The translations under genes were made by a program, and so were the position numbers. The notes under the pieces were generated by a model. The model did not search any database. It worked only from the letters and a program-made list of their open reading frames with translations, and was not told the origin of the DNA. 64,000 nt of DNA from positions 1,612,001 to 1,676,000 of the forward strand of contig NC_081335.1 in NCBI RefSeq assembly GCF_022539665.2. The letters run 5' to 3'. Origin of the DNA: Daphnia carinata (lineage: Eukaryota; Arthropoda; Branchiopoda; Diplostraca; Daphniidae). The first letter of the stretch is position 1. Every line of letters starts with the position of its first letter. Shown piece by piece: positions 1 through 12,296 of the stretch.

Positions 1-1108
1 GGATGTCCTCTCCTTATAAAGATACTTAAAAATCCCAAGCGCGGCGAGAATTGGGCGCGATCATTAACTCAACACTGGTCGGGCCTTATGACCCGTGTCC
101 AAGAGAAGAGAAAAAACAAAACAAGCCGGGTAGAAAAAGAGAAAGACAGTACCGCAAAGAGTTTGTTATGTACCTCTTTCCGTCTCAGGTGCCTGCGAAT
201 TCATTAAAATAGATAGGAAAAAAAAAGCTCCATTTGCGGTCGGAGACAAAAGGGAAAAAAAAAGAATCTTGGAACCGTAGCGCAAAAAGATACAGGACGG
301 CTTCGTAAAATCATTTCCAACACCAAAGAATAGTTTGTCCAGTATTGACTTTTTTTTTTTCTCTTCTCCGCCTCGTCCTTTAGAAATCTGTGAAAATAGA
401 CTCTTTGTATTCTTTATCAACGTCGCTGCGTACGCGCGTGTAGAGCAAAAAAAGAAGAGCGAAATAATGAAAATCCCAAGATTTATTTTTAAAAAAGTAC
501 CGACCGCCGGGATCTGATCTATTTTCGTAGATGCTGGGTCGAACGGAATTTCAGCTGACAGATAATAAAGTGAGGCCATAGAAAAAGATGTCTTGTACAA
601 GCAGATTTTTTTTCTTTCTTTCTTCTCGATGTTGCGGCGATCGAAATCGCACAGCAGCGAGTGCGTCGTCGCGTCTTTCTCGACGACCCCCCGATGTCAA
701 AGGGCCCAGCACCGTTGGAGGGAGGCCGTCGTAGAAAATGCCCAAGTATTTCTCCCGATGCAGTGCATTGCGACTTGCATGAAAAATTAGTGTGAGATGG
801 CGCTGATTGGAGAGAGAAAAGAGAGATGGAGGTGGAACTGTTTTCTTTTTTTTTTTTTTTTTTTCTTCTTCTTCTTCTCCCTTCTCCTTTGTCCGAACAG
901 ACAAGACAGTAGAAAAAAGAAAGAGATTCCGTCACGCTTTTTTGGCTTATAGCTTCAACCTAGCGTCGTTCCACCCAGCGGGATGGAATGCAAAACATGT
1001 ATCTGTCGGAGTTTTTTTTCCCTCGTCTTTTTCTTATATCTATTATAAATGTAGTACGGGATTTTCCTATTTGTGTGTTGCTAGAACACGTTCCATCGTT
1101 CTTTTCTT

Positions 1109-1139
<31 letters not shown>

Positions 1140-4100
1140 TAACTTGAATATCCAATTTAGTCCGTCTTTCTGTTTCGCTATCGAAATCGCGGATAGACCA
1201 GCACGTTTTTTCCCCCTATATCTTTCCCTGCTTTTTCCGGGGGGAGGGATACCTTATTCTTCTCTTTTCATATCGTCGTTGCTGTTGTGTGAATTCATAC
1301 TCACACAGCCAGAGGCTAGCGTGTCTTTTCATACGTATCGTTCTCCCCCTTCTCTGGTTACGTATTGGGGGAATTTTCATTCGGCGTGTGTGTGTATATA
1401 CACTATACACACGCACCATGTAACTGTATGATACCAAAAGAAGGAGAAAAAGAAAGAGGATGGTAAGTCCATCCGTTTCATTGGCCAGTCCTCGCGATTG
1501 GTTGGTTGCGTAGAGAACCACCCGCCGCTCGCTTATTATATCATGCTGTTCCCTCGATCTCTCTTTCTCCAAACTTTTCGTATCTTCCATGAATATTACA
1601 TTAAAAAGTTTCGAAGTCAAAGAAAGGGGGGAAAGAAAAAATTCCAGAGAATCATTTGTTATAACCCTCTTTTTTTCCGATCACCCGCGCGATTTCTTAT
1701 TTTACGCTCTCCATGATTATTTTTTTCCGATCACGATTCTTGTCTTGAATTAAAACAAAAACAAAAAAAAACAAGGAAAGATGGGAACGGAAACAGCATT
1801 GTACATAAATTATGTATAGTGTGAATCTTATTGGCTTGATAAATATGCGCATTTTACCGATAACGCGGAAAGTGGTAGGGAGGCTTCAAGAGTCGTTTGA
1901 TCATCAGATTTCATCGGCTATTTCTTAGAAATCAAAAAGTATGCGGATAGAGCACGGAGGTCAGGTGTTTTGTCTATTCCAAGAGATTGGCTTTATCCTT
2001 GTTCTGTTTTTGGGCCGTCCAAAGTTATTTACGTGCTACGTAAAAGATAATGGACCCGGTCGTGAGAGTCCTAGTTGTGTTTGACGTGCGAGTCGGACTT
2101 TTGTAGCCTCTCGATTTAAAAGGATGCATTTTAGTTTTCTCTTGTTCTATTTGAATTTTTAAAGAAAAGAATGAAAAAGAGACTGACAGATAGAAAAAAG
2201 GAAAGAAATAAGAGGAAATCTTCTTTTGTCTATTTTTATCTTGTTGTAGTAGCAGTGGTAGCAGCAATAGAAGCGAGTTGATGTTACGAGACAATAGGCT
2301 TTGATGAAGGGATCCTTCGTCCCCTTTTTTGAGCGTGAAGAAAACAAGCGTTGAGAAACGCATTGGGCTACTTTGTCTAATCGTGCGCTTGTTACCAATA
2401 ATTTTTATTTATTTTCCACGTTTAAGACTTGGGACAACCTCTTTGCGTGTCAATACTGGTCAAGTTCGCGTGAAAAACACAAATTTTGGAATAAAAGAAT
2501 TGCCTGAAAGATATTTATGTACGGGAAAAAAATTTCTGCGTAAGGCGAAAGGGAATGTTGTTGCACCCAAGTCTTATTTTCGTTTTAAAAGAAGAGCCAG
2601 TTGGTGGGGTCCATTGCCATTATCGAAACAAAAAAATGGCCGGCGTGAGCTGAACGAATCCGTAGCCCCAATGAGTCATTTTCCATCCTAAAGTCACGTA
2701 TTTTGCTAAAGAACACGACAGAAAGAAAGACCGAGAAAAGAAAACACAAACATGCACAGAGAGAGAGAGGCAGCAGTCGGGATTATGTTTTATTTCCATG
2801 TTATCCGATGGTTGTTTGATCGGCAATGTCCGCGTCTTTTTTTCTCTTCACGTCCTCCTCCCTTTTCGCCCTCTCCTTGTTTAAATAGCGTGTTTTAACA
2901 CGTTCACAAGAAGTTGACAGCTAGAAAAAGATGGGGAGGGAGGCTGATGCTGGAACACGGCTCGAAAAAAAAAGTTCTTGACTCGGCCTCGCCTCCTCTT
3001 CACTTTGGTCATGTCCATATATTGCAGTCAAGTCTCACGGCTCTGAGCTCCGGGAATGTTATGTACATTTTCTTTGCTTGTAATAACAGCTTTGAAACAA
3101 CACACTTTGCCTTTGCTGGAGTGAAAATCTGTTGGATGGTGATGGGCGGGATGGTTTAATTGACACGTCGTTGTTATGTCCCATTTGAATTTCGTACATG
3201 ATGTTTGGCCGCATTCAAATTCAATTCCCCGCCTCAGCCAGTCCAAAAAGAGTCGAAGATAAACACTTTGGGGTCGAACCATTTCAAAAGAAATAAGACT
3301 TGCGTAACGTATGGCAATTAGGTTCAGGCAACTCTATAATCGTTCCTTCCACCTGGACTTTGTTCCCTCTTTCTCTTTACTGTCATTGTTATCAGACGTC
3401 GATTAAGGTTCCTCTCCATGCAATCTTCCAAATGACACAGGCAGGGTTCTATATTCCATTCATTTCTGGGGAATGCAATCATTACCGCACGTGGGGAATG
3501 TGACGTGTTTCTATGATTGCCGAGTAAACGCAAAACGCTAAAGCACATTCTTAAAAGGTTCGATGGACAAGTTTCAATAGTTCCAGCACACGGCTAAAAA
3601 TGTGCAGCAAACCGTGAAGTGTGAACCACCCGTAACTCGACTAACATTTTGTGATAGCTGTAATATAGCTTCAAAGGTACAAGGCAAGAAAGAAAAGGTG
3701 GGGGGGGGGGGAAATACATAAGAGATGAAGTCTATACGCAGTAGTAGCCTTCGGACTTGTTGCTGCTGATGGTTAAAGTTTTTTTTTTCTTTAATAGCGT
3801 TCATCTTCTATTGTCTGGTTGGTCGACCGGAGCGTCCGCTTTTGTTCGTGGTTCCACGAATTTCATACCGACTAGCCCTCTATTCTTGTTGATTTTTTTT
3901 TCTCTTCTCCGTTTTGTGTATTTTTTTTTTGTACCTTCTCTGTTGCAGAGAGGACATCGACGACTCTTGGAAATGATATCTTGTGTTTCTTCTGTACAAT
4001 TGTCGATATGAATTTATCGAGGGTAAATGCCTTGCGTTATTGAGAAATGCGAATCGTGCGCGCTGTAACATATTGAAAGAATGCTAAAAGCTCGTCGTCG

Positions 4101-7100
4101 ACCTTTTCACCTGGTCACGTCCGGTTTTTTGGCTTGTTTATTTTTTTTTTTTTTCTTTCGGGGATCGTAATTGAAGGTCTATCGTGTGTGTTGGTTGGTT
4201 GTCGAGTCGCACATCCGTCGCGAACATCCGGCTTGATTGAATCCTATTTTTTAAAAAACATTTTTCAGCTTACTAGGGGGTTTTAGTAAATATTACGTAT
4301 TCAACTGGTGTTTGGTTCTTTCTCTTTTTCTCATTTTTTTTTTAATATTTATTTTTATTCTGATGGAAGAAAAATAAAAAAAAATAGAGAAAAAGAGAGA
4401 GAGAGAGAGAAAAAAAAAGAGATGTATAATATTCGCCCGCCCCATGCAACCGCTATTTTCTGTTGTGTCGAGACCTGACTTTGATAAGGGAACAATGGAG
4501 AAACATCGGGACGCCAGTGGGAAGAAGCCAAAGAGTGTAATATAAAAAATGCTATCTAGAAAAAGAAAAAAAAAAGGAAGAGCCGTTCTATTGGTCAAGC
4601 GAGATAGTAGAAAGGGCGGTCGGTTGAGTGGCTTTCATTTTATATCCCCTCTCTTTCTTTTTCTCTTTTATTCCCAACTTCCATCCTGTCGCTCCTGCTG
4701 GCCAACTATTTCCAGCAGCGTATTTTACACCACCAGTCTTTTCTCTCTATTCCTCTTGCGTCGTTTTTTTTTCTTTCTTTAAAATTATATATATTTCTTT
4801 TTGTGAGGGGGGCTTTCTTTCTCTCGAAATAAATACACTGAAATGAGGTGGGAGGGAGGAGAGAAACACACACACGCATAGACACACAGCAGTGAGGTGG
4901 TGCGCATAAAGCCGAAGCGTATTGTGAAGGGGAAAACGAAAAGGTAGGAAGATATGTCTAGCTGCATTTTTTTATTTTTTTATTTTTATTTTGTACCTGG
5001 AGGTTTTTCATCGGAGCCAATCCTCTAGCCTTTCAAGTTCAGCCCCCCTCCCTTTGTTGCGCTGTGGCGTTCGTAGTAAGGCAACAGCACGGCGTTGCGT
5101 GCTTATGTAGCCATACTTTTCTTTTACCAGCCATATTCCCCTCTGGGCTCTCTTTTCTAAACCTCCATCGCAACTATGGGTGTGTATGTGTGTTCGAATA
5201 AAAGTCCCGACTCCGGTGTGGCCACAGACTCGGCAACGGAGTCTCTGCCGACTCGGGCGTGCAGTTAGTTTCTTCCATCCTCGACACACACAACACACAC
5301 ATACACACACTGGATTTTTGTTGTTGTTGTTATTATTTCGTTACACCATCATCCGTTCGTTCAAACTCTTTTCTTTACGTTGAATCTATTCACGGATTTT
5401 TTTTTTATTATTGTTATTCGACTGGACGCGTGAGTGACTTTTTTCGTGGGTTGTGTTGCTGTTGTTGTTGAACGTCGTGATTATTTTTTTCCGGCAAACC
5501 ATCGATTTCCAAGCACAGTCTTCGGGTCCGGATTACATTCCATCAGGTACACTAGGCATCTTGTTTTGTCCAAAGGAAAGCTCTTTGTTAATTTTTTTTT
5601 TCTGTTGCAAATATTGCACGTCAATAAAGTCAAATGACGAGGTGCATTTTTCTTAAAACCTTCCCATTTTTGTTGTAGGCAGGGAAAAAAGGCAAAATTA
5701 TTTTTTAAGTCGGTCGATTTTTCGATTATCTCTTTAATTCCGATTATAGGCCTCGCCAAAAGCCAAACTGTTCGGCTTTTGTCCGTATAAACAAGAAAAA
5801 AGTGGATATGCGATTCCCATTTCATTCGTTATCGTTAGCGCGTAGTATTCGAGAAAGAGATTGTCGTAATTAATAGTCAATATTTTAAGCGTTTTCGTGC
5901 CGTTTCAGTGGTGCAAAACATAGATTTCTCAGCATTATTTTCGTGAATCCCGTAAAATTCATCCGCCCGTTTGCGTCATAAAAAATTATCAGTTAACCAC
6001 TGAATAACAATGATTGTCATCGCGACAACCAAGGTGGAAGTAAATAAAAAAAAAAAAACAATTTTCACGCTCAGCATTTTGTTATAAAAAGAAACAACAA
6101 AAAAAACTGCCGTTTGTTGACTCCACTGAGCTGTTGTTTAAATTTCATTTGAAAATTAGAACTGTGGCGCGTGCTTATGACTTTGCGCATCTCTTGTTGT
6201 CGTCGATGATGTCGCAAAGCGCGTTCAAGCGTACCATTCCAAGATCGGCAGCATTTGTGCGTTTCGCTTTCGTTCTCCTCTCAACCAAAGTGTTTAAAAC
6301 ACCTTTCGACTCTCTCGAAATGATTGTGAAATGTACAAATCAGATGTTTGCTACATGTGCCAATCGGGTTGTAGGTCAAAATGCGCACAAAGGTGCCAGT
6401 CACGGAATGATGGGCTCGAGAGTAGGAAGAATTTTGCCGGTCGTCAAACTCTTATGACTTGACGTTGTTGTGGTGACATGGCAGCTTCTCTTGGGGACTT
6501 GAACGAACGGCATTGTAGTTAGCCCAGTTCTAATTGCATAACCACAATACCGATCATTCTCAGGGCTATTGATTTGTTAAAACACCATTTATGCTAGCTT
6601 GACTTATTGAATATCTATTTTTTTTTGGGGGGGGGGGCGGGAAAATGAATTATTTTCTATTAATGTTGTCCGTTTCAGCCGTCCCAAACAAAATGGCTTC
6701 TTACCGAACGCCTAGTAAGAACTAGACACTTGTGTTTTACCTGTTGAATATGCTCACCAAATGACGACCTTGCCACGTAATGGCTGATCTGGATGTTTGA
6801 CACAGCATTTCAATCATGATGACCAAGCCGAATGATGGTGGTGGCGGCTTTAAACCGTTTCCCCCTTCCTTAACCGGGGTCTTCCCGTTCAGAACGTTTA
6901 GTCATCATCATCCAGTTACTTAGGCACCTATTACGAGACACTTTTTCTGTGTGTGTGAACTCTTGTCTCCGGCGTATCTTTTGATCTGTTTCTTTCCTTC
7001 GCGCGCGGCATCATCTGGTAACGCTTCAACAAGCCATATCAGTTTATTTACATTGAAATGTCAATTGCGAGTAGATGACATGTTTTGGCGGTTAAAGCCG

Positions 7101-7247
7101 CTCGGAAGTGTTTTTATCTTTGAAGTTATCTCTTGTGTTCTTTGGGGGGGGTAAATGCGTAGGCCTAAAAGGTCAGATCGTTAGCGGTCGCACATTGATC
7201 GCAATCGACTAATATCCATTTCTCTTTATTTTGTCTTCCAATGACAG
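1..7247. other. No recognised gene; probably 5' cnc intron or upstream DNA
   Basis: I see no recognisable coding exon in these 7.2 kb on either strand. The DNA is AT-rich with many poly-T/poly-A and G runs (for example around 844-864 and 1120-1138) and short CA/GT stretches. The first cnc exon in the window starts in mid-codon, so earlier cnc exons must exist either here or left of the window. I looked for an exon encoding the Neh2 DLG-type motif expected upstream in the long cnc isoform and did not find one. A good splice-donor string occurs at 1462 but no convincing exon precedes it. Confidence 0.6.
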
Positions 7248-7423
7248 GTGAATACATTTTACTGGAGGATATCGATCATCCCCAACCATCGACTTCTACA
7301 TCGGGTGAAGAATCGAAATCGTCAGAAGCCGAAGAAAAGCCATCGGAGGAACCGTCGCTTCCGAGCGAGGACAGCGATTCATTTTCACTAGACAAAGCGT
7401 TTGGTTTTGTCGACTACGACGAG
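7248..7423 (+). CDS. cnc: cnc exon: acidic segment starting inside a probable ETGE motif
   Basis: The acceptor AATGACAG precedes 7248 and the donor GAG|gtgagt follows 7423. The exon enters with two bases of a split codon (GT) and leaves in phase 0. The first full codons read EYILLEDID, followed by a Ser/Glu-rich acidic stretch ending FGFVDYDE. If the upstream exon ends in G the split codon is Gly, giving GEYI. That would fit the ETGE motif by which long Cnc/Nrf2 proteins bind Keap1, but the ET must come from an exon I could not find. The ATG at 7241 lies in the intron and is not taken as a start. Confidence 0.85.
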
Positions 7424-9508
7424 GTGAGTTTGTTGTGCTGTTTTTTCTTTTTTTTTTTTTTAAATGTTATTCTTTTTATTGCTATTATTAAAGAAAAAAA
7501 ATGCGACTTACCTATTATTCACCGTAGCGCCCTTCCTTGTTATTGTTGTCAGCTGAGAAACAAAAATGACGATAGCTTAGGAGTATCTTTTCCTGGATCG
7601 TTATTCAAGGGAAGAAGTAGATGGACTTGAATGAATCGAGCCCCTAGTATTTAGAGAGAAATATTGTAGGAAATGAAAGAACGACAGCAACGAGGTATTA
7701 CTGTCTAGATTGTTTCGTTCCCGAAAATCGCTTTGAATTGTTTCACTAGCGTTTCCACCCGCCGACGGCCTTTTGTTCCATTTTGTTGTTGTTTTTTTTT
7801 TTTTTTTAATTTCCTTAAACTCGGAAATCTTTACAGTGGTCCGTGACCACCAGTTAAACTCCCTTGTCGATACCGTTACAAAATTAGGAGAAAAAAAATG
7901 AATACCATAATAATAAAATTACAAATCTTCCCCCGCGTTCAAGTCTCCGTGAGGTTAACAACATTGGCCCGGCTGTATCCAAGAATTAAGCTACTGCTGA
8001 TATTAATTTGATTGAATTTGTCTGAAATTTTTTATCTTTTTTTTTTTTTTAAGGAAAAATTGACAGAGAGCAATTTCACGTTGGGCGCATTGAGCCCGGA
8101 GAGCGCGGAATTCATCGGAGAACTCGATCCCGTTTTGGGTTCGATCGTAGCTTCCCGTTCATCCGCTCAGGTCCCTGTGCCTAACTTTGGCTCTTTGCTG
8201 TCGGACGGTGGTAGCAGCGGATCGCCTCGTGACGATTCGCTCAGCGATTTGGATTTGGGTTTCTATTTCGGCACGGACGACGACCGTGCGCAAACAGAAA
8301 CCGTCGAAGACGGCGACGACGAAGAGGAAGAGCTTTTGAAATTGTTTCGGCCCGAATCCAGTTCCAGTAATAGTATCGACGTCCTCAGCGAGCAACTTGA
8401 AGCCAGCCTGGAGGACATGATCCAGACAGCCCAGATGCATCCACGCTCACTACAGGTACTGTAAACAATCGCTTTCTTTCTCTATTTTGCATCCAATCGC
8501 ATTCGATCCCATGGCGTATTTAATGGGGTATCGTATCTGCCGGATTGACGGAATTTCCTTTTTAAAATTTCGGTGTAAAGAAAAGCGCGAAGAAGGGAAG
8601 GTTGAAGAAGTTAACCACCAGTCTACTTCTTATGAACGAGAGGTTCGTTCACGAAGGATGTTTGTGTGTTGACATACTCGTCGAAGAATGCCCATTTTGG
8701 TGCTGGTGGTTCTATGTTGAAGCCGAGAGCGAATGAAGGGACAACAGAAAAAAAGTACTTTTTGGTGTGTTGAGTTGAGTCAACACGCCTTTCCTGTGCG
8801 CGTCTCTGTGTATAGACAGACTCGGAGAAGACCGTTTGAGGTGCTGATGGGATCAAGGACCACACAGCATCGAGTTGCACGCGTCCAGGGATGTCCTCCT
8901 CTTTTGAGTTCCTTTTTTCTGGGAAACTTCGAGTGCCAGCGAAACGATGTCGAGTATTTGCCTTTGATTTTTGTTAACCTGCTCGTTGAAAGAACCTGGG
9001 CAAGGAGGGAGGACGAAGGAATTGTTTCGTTTGACGTTGTCTCGTTGGCATGGTATTTAATTAAGGCAGTTTTCGTTTGGAAGTTGACCTTTCGTGCCTT
9101 CGAATTTCATCTTTGTATCCTCTTTTCTTTTTTTTTCTTTTTTTTCTTTTTTTTCCTTTTTTTCCTTTTTTTTTACACGAGATCGTGTTTCTTTCAATTC
9201 TTGCAATTCGTGCAAGGGAAAGACTTTGGAAAAACAATTGTGATTTGAATGCGCGGCGGAGATCCAGCGGCACGTTGTCGATGATTCTTATCTAGTGGCC
9301 GTTTTTCGGGGTTTCTTATTTGGTGCTCGTTTTTGTTCATCACAAGCGTTCCACACCCTTGTCCGGCGGGAAAATCTAAAAGAAAAAAGAGTCCACTCCG
9401 AATTTTATTTTGGCCCCTCTTTTAAGGACATAATTTGTCGGGAAGGAAATGCCGCTAGTAGTTTGGATGTGTTCAGTAATTCGTACCACAAATATGTGTT
9501 CTCTCTCG

Positions 9509-9539
<31 letters not shown>

Positions 9540-12089
9540 CAACGAACACAAAGTCTGTTATTGATGGTGGGAAAGAAAATGTTAAGTGAAATAGGGGGAA
9601 ATCAAATTTGGATCGTTTGAACCGCAAGAAAACTATGGGTCCATTATGTCGTCCATTTAAAAAGCGACGTAGGGTTTTTTAAAAAGAAAAATATCGAAAA
9701 TTGGGAAAGAAAAAAAGAAAACCTTTTACAACATTCCTGCGAATGAGAGCCAATTATAGTGGCCAGAGCTTCGCTGTCAACTTGAAGCTTCTTTTGCAGT
9801 CCAGGGTTTGTCCATCATTGAGGTCAGTCTCTGTCGTCTCTCTCTTCAGGTGCTTCATGTTGATGTGTCCATAAAAGTCGAGTACTACGAGACGCGCGTA
9901 CCCCCTCACTTTTTTCCCGTGTGCCCCTCTCGTTCCCACAGACACCACCTCCTCTCGACTAGAAAAGAAAAGACTTTTCGTGTCCTTTTTCTTCCACGCG
10001 TGTTTTAACGAAAAGACGCAGAAACGTACGTCCGTTTCTTCTTTTGTCCGCACTTTGGCAGATGCGCTGGGTTTTTCTAAAAAAAATTGCGTAGGTTACA
10101 TCGCGTTGATTCGTGTCATTACAGAAACCTTAGATAAAAACTTGACAGTTTTTGATCTGAAGACGAAGGAAAAAAAAGGTGTGTGAAGATGGCATTAGAT
10201 GGACAAGAATAGAATGTGGAAACAGAACAACAAAAAGAAAAGTCTTATTATCTTAATAAAGGGCGGGTTTGGGCCACACGGAGATAAAAAAATAAAAAAA
10301 GGCGTTAGATTATCAAGAAAAAACCCCCACGTTTGTATGTGTATGTGGCTTGGTGTAGGGGAGGTGCTACAAGCAGGCCAACAAGAAACGGGCGGCATGT
10401 TGAATATTTCTTAGGCTTGTCAGTTTTTCTTTTTTTTCGCTGGCGACAACGACGCCGTCATATAAAGAAAGAACCTCTCTTCGTTTATCTCGCGTCTTTT
10501 TTTTTTTTTTTTTTTTTTTTTTTTATTTCTACCGAAAATGTAGCGCAACAAAAGAATACAAGGCAATGTGGCGGCGGCGGTTGGTACACACAGCCTTATA
10601 CATATATATATACATCATTAGAGCCGACTTTGCTGTTTGGCCTGCCTCTTTTTGAGAATATAACAAGTTTTTCTTTTCTTTTCTTCCCTTTTTTTTCGTG
10701 TGTCAAAAAGAAAAGAAAAAGAAAGACGAAGATAATTTTAATTTCCTTCTTGTTGGTTTCTGGGCGAGTGCTGGAAAGGGGCGGATGAACAATCATGCAG
10801 AACCGAAGGACAAAAGAGCTTTCTTTCCCCTCTTCTGGAGGTTGTGGTTGTTGGCTGATGTTAGCTGAGGGAGAGGTTATATTTTCGTATGCGCGTTATA
10901 AGGATAGTGGTGTGGAAGAAGACAACAGACACACACACACACACACAAATATCTATACGTGTCTGGGAGAGGTCGACTTCTTTTTCTGGTGGACTTCAAA
11001 GAGAGACAGAGAGGGAGACGTTTCGTGTCACACAACAACAGCAGGTGGAAAAATCTTACAAACGGCAACAGCTTAAGAACGGACAGGCGTCTCTTTGAGA
11101 ATGAGAACCTTGAGCTTTTCATTCCTTCTACTTCTTCTTTTTTTTTTTTTTTATTCTTGTCTGTGTAGTTCGAGTGGCCCTGTACTGACACGGCCGCTCC
11201 AGCACGTACGACCATTTTATTTTCACAAGAACACCCGGAGTAGTAGATAGTATTTAGACGTGCGCCAAACTTATGCGTTGTTGAACAAGAATTGTTTAAA
11301 TCCCGGGCTTGCGGGATTCAATTCAAGAATAGGTGTGGGCAGAGGGCCGCTATTCTGCGTTGTTTTTATAATTTACTACTCCATCCGTCGTGATAATTTG
11401 CACGCTTGTTTGTGCGTCGCAATCGCTGGAAACGTTGATCGATGGTCATAGACCTATTTCCGAGAAATATTTCAGTCACCGCGCCATCTTCCGCGTCTTG
11501 TATTTTTCTTCGTTTCTGCCATTTTCTTCCGTTCCATTTTTTTCTTTTTTTTTTTTTTTACATTTCCTCTGCACAATTAAATGTCGTGTCGTCGTTTGTT
11601 ATCGAAAAGAGAGAGATGGTTGTCTCGTTCCTTGTATTGCCTCTGCTGCAAAGTATAACGGAGGGGAAAACCATATTTTGAATGACTTGATTATGAATGG
11701 CTCTTTTCCTTCTCTTATTTTTGTATTTTTTATTCCCCCCACTTCTGGTAGTCCACTGGTAGAAGAATGTTGGGACATAACTTCCCTCCGGTTCTTCTAC
11801 TTTCATCTCTTTTTTTTTTCTTCTTCTTACATTTTATCCCGTTTTGTTGTTGATTCGAAACCGAGCGCGGGAGATCGCAAGAAGAAACCCGAGAGAGTTA
11901 GGGACCTCTGCTGCATCATTTGTCATTTCGAGTTGCATAGAGGGGGGATATGCGAGGTGGAGGAAATATATGGTTTTCTCTCTCATGGAACTCACCGTGA
12001 CATCATGCGACAGGGGAAAGAAAAAAAAAAAAAAAAAAAAAGAGAGACGAATAATCTGCAGACCGGCATGGCGTTATGAATGCCATGGT

Positions 12090-12126
<37 letters not shown>

Positions 12127-12262
12127 CACCAAACTCTCTCTCATACACGGACACATACAAAAGTAATGAATGTGAAAGAATTTGTATGTGTTATTCGTGC
12201 GTTCAAAGGTGCAAAGAGATGAGGAGCGAAAGAAAAATATTTGTGTGGTTTTTGGGATTTAT

Positions 12263-12296
<34 letters not shown>

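Noticed and set aside
1380-1470. Strong donor GGATG|gtaagt that is phase-compatible with the first cnc exon
   Set aside because: The preceding frame is a Lys/Glu-rich string with a stop ten codons upstream, no acceptor, and no Neh2-like sequence.
3265-3285. GGTTCGACCCC on the minus strand, matching the B-box consensus
   Set aside because: No A box or cloverleaf pairing in the expected upstream 60 bases.
6134-6457. 107-codon open frame of balanced composition before cnc
   Set aside because: No recognisable motif, no splice signals in a sensible phase, and no resemblance to Cnc N-termini.
11390-12079. 229-codon open frame on the plus strand in the cnc intron
   Set aside because: It reads through poly-T and poly-A tracts (Phe and Lys runs), has no family resemblance and lies inside a well-supported intron.
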